Assembly (NCBI RefSeq): GCF_003254645.1 | Contig: NZ_PNFD01000005.1 | Coordinates: 52,349-116,348 of the forward strand | Direction of reading: 5' to 3' | Origin: Microbacterium suaedae | Lineage (GTDB): Bacteria > Actinomycetota > Actinomycetes > Actinomycetales > Microbacteriaceae | DNA length: 64,000 bases | In this document: in pieces, positions 61,420 to 64,000 of the stretch | Numbering within the stretch: the first letter of the stretch is position 1 | Layout: each line of letters opens with the position of its first letter | The notes under the pieces: generated by a model | Database searches by the model: none | The model's input: the letters and a program-made list of their open reading frames with translations, nothing else | Told to the model about the DNA's origin: nothing | Program-made: the position numbers and the translations under genes

Positions 61420-62910
61420 TCACCAGCGTGACTTGCGGATGTCTCCCGCCAGCACCTCCACCGCTTCTAGGGCCGCAATCGCCCGCTCTGACTTACCTCC
61501 GAACAGTCCGCCGAGGAGCGGCGTCCAGCCAGCGCCTTGCGCCCTCGCTTCATCGAGCATCACCGTCTCCGGCCCTTGCGCACTGTGCTTGTGGCGCCAG
61601 GTGTATCGTCCATAGCCGCCGTGCGGGCCGTAGTAGCCGTTCGTCTCGTTACGCGCGTCCTCTGAGATTGCGTCGAGCAGGACCTCGATCCGATCGAAGG
61701 CCCCCGCGTACTCAGCGTCACTTGCGAACTGTTGCTTGTAGAGCGGAGCAAGAGCCGTGAACAGATGATCGGAGATCGGCGTGAAACGACGTCCGCCCCG
61801 TGCGGCGAGAAGATTCTCGATCTCGTCCTCCGTGGGCGTCTTGCCGTCGTCCTGGAGGCACAGCACCGTCCCCAGCGCAAGGCCCCTGTCGACTCCGATC
61901 ACGCTCTGACTTCCCGACGTGAGGATGAACGGCACTCGGGACGCCCCCAGTGGCGTCACTTGTACGTCCGCGGTCACCGCTCGCAGCATCGAGAAGTTCT
62001 GTTTTGCGACCGCACCGAGCGCTGCCGCGTACGTCATGAGCAAAGCCGGATACTCGTGCAGCGACATCAGGATCTCCGAACCCGCCCGTTGATTCGACTC
62101 ATGAGCCACGATCTGGAGCGTCTGCGTCAGCTCCTGCTCATGGGCACGCGATCCGTACATCGAGATCAACTTCACCGGGATCAGGGCGGGTGCCACGATG
62201 TCTTCATAGCGTCGCACGCGCCTCACCCAAGCGTGGACGAACTCGGCGTTCGCCTTGGCGCCAGACGGCACACTCAGCGGGAACTCGTCACGATCCGCCA
62301 GGGACTCACTAATTGGGGAGCGGAGGTCCGCTAGGTATTCGTCATAGTCCATGACCAGTGAGGGGTTGCGCAGGAGGGTCCGCACAGTCTCAACAACATC
62401 GCTCTCGGCGCGGCCGGCGTCGTCTGCAACTTCTGACACGGACGCAGGCGGCGTACCGGGTGATACTCCCATCGCCCGTTGGATCGCCACAACGAGTCGA
62501 CTAACCTGCGCGGTCTTCTGCTGTCCGAAGAGATCCGCCCGGTGAATCGTCCTTCCGAGCGTCCGCCCGGCGCCCAGATCAACCTCAGGGATCTCGCACT
62601 CATCCAGCCGCGCAGTCATCAGCCACGAAGCGCCAGGCGGACGCACGCGGTACTCCTCGGCCGCCAGGGTCAGCTCCTCGAACTGATACGACGTCTCACG
62701 CTTCGCGAGGTTGGACGAGAAGCAGGCGAGGAAGACGAACGACCCACCGCGGATGGCGTTTCGGATCTCAGCCTGCCAATCGTCGCCGGGCCACAGCTTG
62801 TCCTTGTCTCGCCAGACGATGAAGTCGGCGGCTTCCAACGCTCCTTGCACCTCGTCGATCTGCTCAGAGTCTTCGGTGATGTACGAGAGGAAGACGTGGT
62901 TGCCCGACAT
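61420..62910 (-). CDS. TIR-domain protein, putative defence effector
   Basis: 496 residues. Residues 1-145 are a TIR domain: HVFLSYITEDSEQID, FIVWRDKDKLWPGDDW, SSNLAKRETSYQFEEL with the catalytic Glu (E78/E79) expected for NAD-cleaving TIRs. The remaining 350 residues are mixed helical, contain RNPSLVMDYDEYLADL and YYGPHGGYGRYTWRH, and match no family known to me. Bacterial TIR proteins often cleave NAD+ during abortive infection. Its place beside IS and phosphatase genes in a transferred region supports a defence role. No Thoeris ThsA or other partner is visible. Confidence 0.8.
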   Translation of the reverse strand: MSGNHVFLSYITEDSEQIDEVQGALEAADFIVWRDKDKLWPGDDWQAEIRNAIRGGSFVFLACFSSNLAKRETSYQFEELTLAAEEYRVRPPGASWLMTARLDECEIPEVDLGAGRTLGRTIHRADLFGQQKTAQVSRLVVAIQRAMGVSPGTPPASVSEVADDAGRAESDVVETVRTLLRNPSLVMDYDEYLADLRSPISESLADRDEFPLSVPSGAKANAEFVHAWVRRVRRYEDIVAPALIPVKLISMYGSRAHEQELTQTLQIVAHESNQRAGSEILMSLHEYPALLMTYAAALGAVAKQNFSMLRAVTADVQVTPLGASRVPFILTSGSQSVIGVDRGLALGTVLCLQDDGKTPTEDEIENLLAARGGRRFTPISDHLFTALAPLYKQQFASDAEYAGAFDRIEVLLDAISEDARNETNGYYGPHGGYGRYTWRHKHSAQGPETVMLDEARAQGAGWTPLLGGLFGGKSERAIAALEAVEVLAGDIRKSRW

Positions 62911-63266
62911 GGCACCACTCTATCCAGGCCACTCAGCTCGTCACGGGACGCACCCGGCGTCCGGACGCTGGGTGCGGCACATCGAACGCGGTTGATGATC
63001 TCGAGCCGCCTGAGCGCGAGGACCAAGCACGTTCACGATGGATCGCCTCCCGTTCTCGCCGCCAAGCCGTGGACTCTATCTCGCTTCAACCACGTGGATT
63101 ATTGGCTGCGATAATCGAACTACTAAAAGTTGCCGGTGATCGGCGCTGTCGAGTGGATCCGGCGTACATGAGCCAGATCAGCGACATGATCTCCACCGGT
63201 CACGATCGGGCGCAGCGCCACCGCACGGCTCTGAGGCAGGGCACCTGCCAGTATGATGGTGGCACC
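62911..63266. other. Gene-free stretch between TIR and phosphatase genes
   Basis: These 356 bp separate divergent genes. The middle (63095-63130) is unusually AT-rich for this genome (attattggctgcgataat region) and probably holds promoters for both. No open frame of convincing composition, no tRNA and no repeat was found. Confidence 0.5.
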
Positions 63267-63828
63267 ATGAAGGCCACCGGGATGCGTGATGGCCGACTGG
63301 ACGCCGTCGTCTTCGACGTCGACGGGGGCACTATGCGATGTCCGCTCGGTGCGGCACTACGTCGAGGCGCCTCCAGGCGAGAAGAGATTCAAACCGAACT
63401 TTGACCTTTTCCATGCGCGGTCATCCGACTGCCCAGCGCACGATCAGGTCAAGAGCCTCGCGTACCGGTGCCGTGACGCCGGCTTCGCGATCGTCATAGT
63501 GACAGGCAAAGAAGCGCGCTGGGAAGCTCTCACCTCGGCCTGGCTCGCCAGGGAAGGCATCGACTACGACGCGCTGGTCACACGCAGATCGAACGACTAC
63601 CGGCCGGACCACGTCATCAAAGCGGAAATTGCACTCGAGCTTCGCGCGACGTACAACCTCAGGCTAGCGGTCGACGATCGTCAGGACATTATCGCCGTGT
63701 GGCACGCGGCGCGGGTCCCGACGGTGCAAGTCACACAAGCTGGTGACCTACTGCCGCTGAAGGCCCCGGATGGCGGGGTCGCGGATGCGCGGATCGAAGC
63801 CGAGCTCCTTCCCTTGGAAGAGCGATGA
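63267..63828 (+). pseudogene. T4 Pnk-like 3'-phosphatase (HAD), frameshifted
   Basis: The frame from ATG 63267 gives RLDAVVFDVDG, the HAD motif I. One base later the match continues in another frame (from the run of five G at 63324-63328) with ALCDVRSVRHYV and goes on to VTGKEARW, DHVIKAEI and LAVDDRQD. Together they match the phosphatase domain of T4 polynucleotide kinase. If one G is removed the product is about 186 residues. The kinase domain is absent. Either a disabling frameshift, a programmed or sequencing slip. Such enzymes heal RNA or DNA ends, fitting a defence or repair role. Confidence 0.75.
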
Positions 63829-63873
63829 TGGACTAGACGAACATCTATACAGAGATCCAGGACCTAGTCCGCT

Positions 63874-63904
63874 TGAAGCGCCCTGAGTTTGTTGGAGGCT
63901 CCTG
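63874..63904 (+). repeat. Probable left end of an IS3-type element
   Basis: The stretch ttgaagcgccctgagtttgt and the next bases (gttggaggctcc) lie about 55 nt before the transposase start, where the left terminal inverted repeat of IS3-type elements sits. Ends of this type typically read TG...CCC(C/T)GAGTTTGTTGGAGGCTC. The partner repeat is beyond the window. Confidence 0.4.
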
Positions 63905-63928
63905 ACCTTGGAAACGAGGATGGAGTTA

Positions 63929-64000
63929 TGCCGAAGGAACTGGCGAGTGGGAAGCCGACGACGCGTCGCTACTCGGACGAGGAGAAGGCCGCCGCGGTGC
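63929..64000 (+). CDS. IS3-family transposase OrfA, N-terminus (cut by window edge)
   Basis: Only 24 codons are present: MPKELASGKPTTRRYSDEEK and then AAAV. This is the start of the helix-turn-helix OrfA of IS3-group elements (the pattern RYSDEEKAAAVR is common). A Shine-Dalgarno (gaggatggag) precedes the ATG. The rest, including OrfB with the DDE catalytic core, lies outside. Confidence 0.75.

Noticed and set aside
63429..63828. Intact short HAD gene starting after the frameshift
   Set aside because: Without motif I the domain would lack its nucleophile Asp, and no start with a ribosome-binding site is seen there.
1..64000. tRNA or rRNA genes
   Set aside because: No cloverleaf with a GGTTCRANTCC-type T-arm or conserved rRNA segment was recognised by eye; a tRNAscan run would settle it.

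Overview
The window is high-GC DNA, very probably from an actinobacterium of the family Microbacteriaceae and most likely Microbacterium or a close relative. The evidence is the gene content and order: RNase J, dapA, dfr and thyA together, nusA-ylxR-infB-rbfA, truB and ribF, topA-tmk beside a tad-like pilin cluster, DUF5302, an AbiEi/DUF559 protein, and a CE1758/CE1759 flavin oxidoreductase pair. Frequent GTG/TTG starts, ATGA overlaps and GC-rich hairpin terminators without strong U tracts fit as well. Species cannot be fixed from sequence reading alone.

Layout. 1-8.5 kb, mostly minus strand: 5' part of ftsK, rnj, dapA, dihydrofolate reductase, thyA, then dapB with a TPR protein, a histidine phosphatase and an aldo/keto-reductase-like protein; an OsmC gene lies on plus. 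8.7-11.1 kb: two coupled CNNM/HlyC-type membrane proteins. 11.2-19.7 kb: pnp and rpsO, normally neighbours, are about 6 kb apart. Between them lie a fused glycosyltransferase-SGNH hydrolase, an AbiEi/DUF559 protein flanked by arrays of a 15-bp motif with a 31-32 bp period, a DUF5302 protein, and an FMN reductase/luciferase-like pair. 19.9-29 kb: yceI, an FKBP isomerase, a PrsW protease, a fumarylacetoacetase-family protein, oligopeptidase B, a phosphodiesterase, aspA and pfkA.

29-37.6 kb is a fructan (levan/inulin/sucrose) utilisation operon: LacI regulator with two phased operators, lipoprotein binding protein, two permeases, a cytoplasmic GH32, a secreted GH32 with an extra C-terminal module, and a fructokinase. 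Polymer would be cut outside, imported by the ABC transporter, hydrolysed inside and phosphorylated. No ABC ATPase is encoded, so a shared one elsewhere is implied. 37.5-50.2 kb is housekeeping: SNF2 helicase, deoC, ribF, truB, mutY, rbfA, infB, ylxR, nusA. 50.3-60.3 kb: a large secreted nuclease, proS, a flavin oxidoreductase, two SMR transporters, tmk and topA.

60.4-64 kb: a tad-like pilin cluster (two TadE-like genes) is cut in its third gene, DUF4244, at about 61.19 kb. From there the DNA looks foreign: a TIR-domain protein, a frameshifted T4-Pnk-like 3'-phosphatase, and the start of an IS3-type transposase. This is best read as the edge of a defence-type island. The most unusual structure in the window is the phased repeat array around the DUF559 gene (15.76-17.14 kb).
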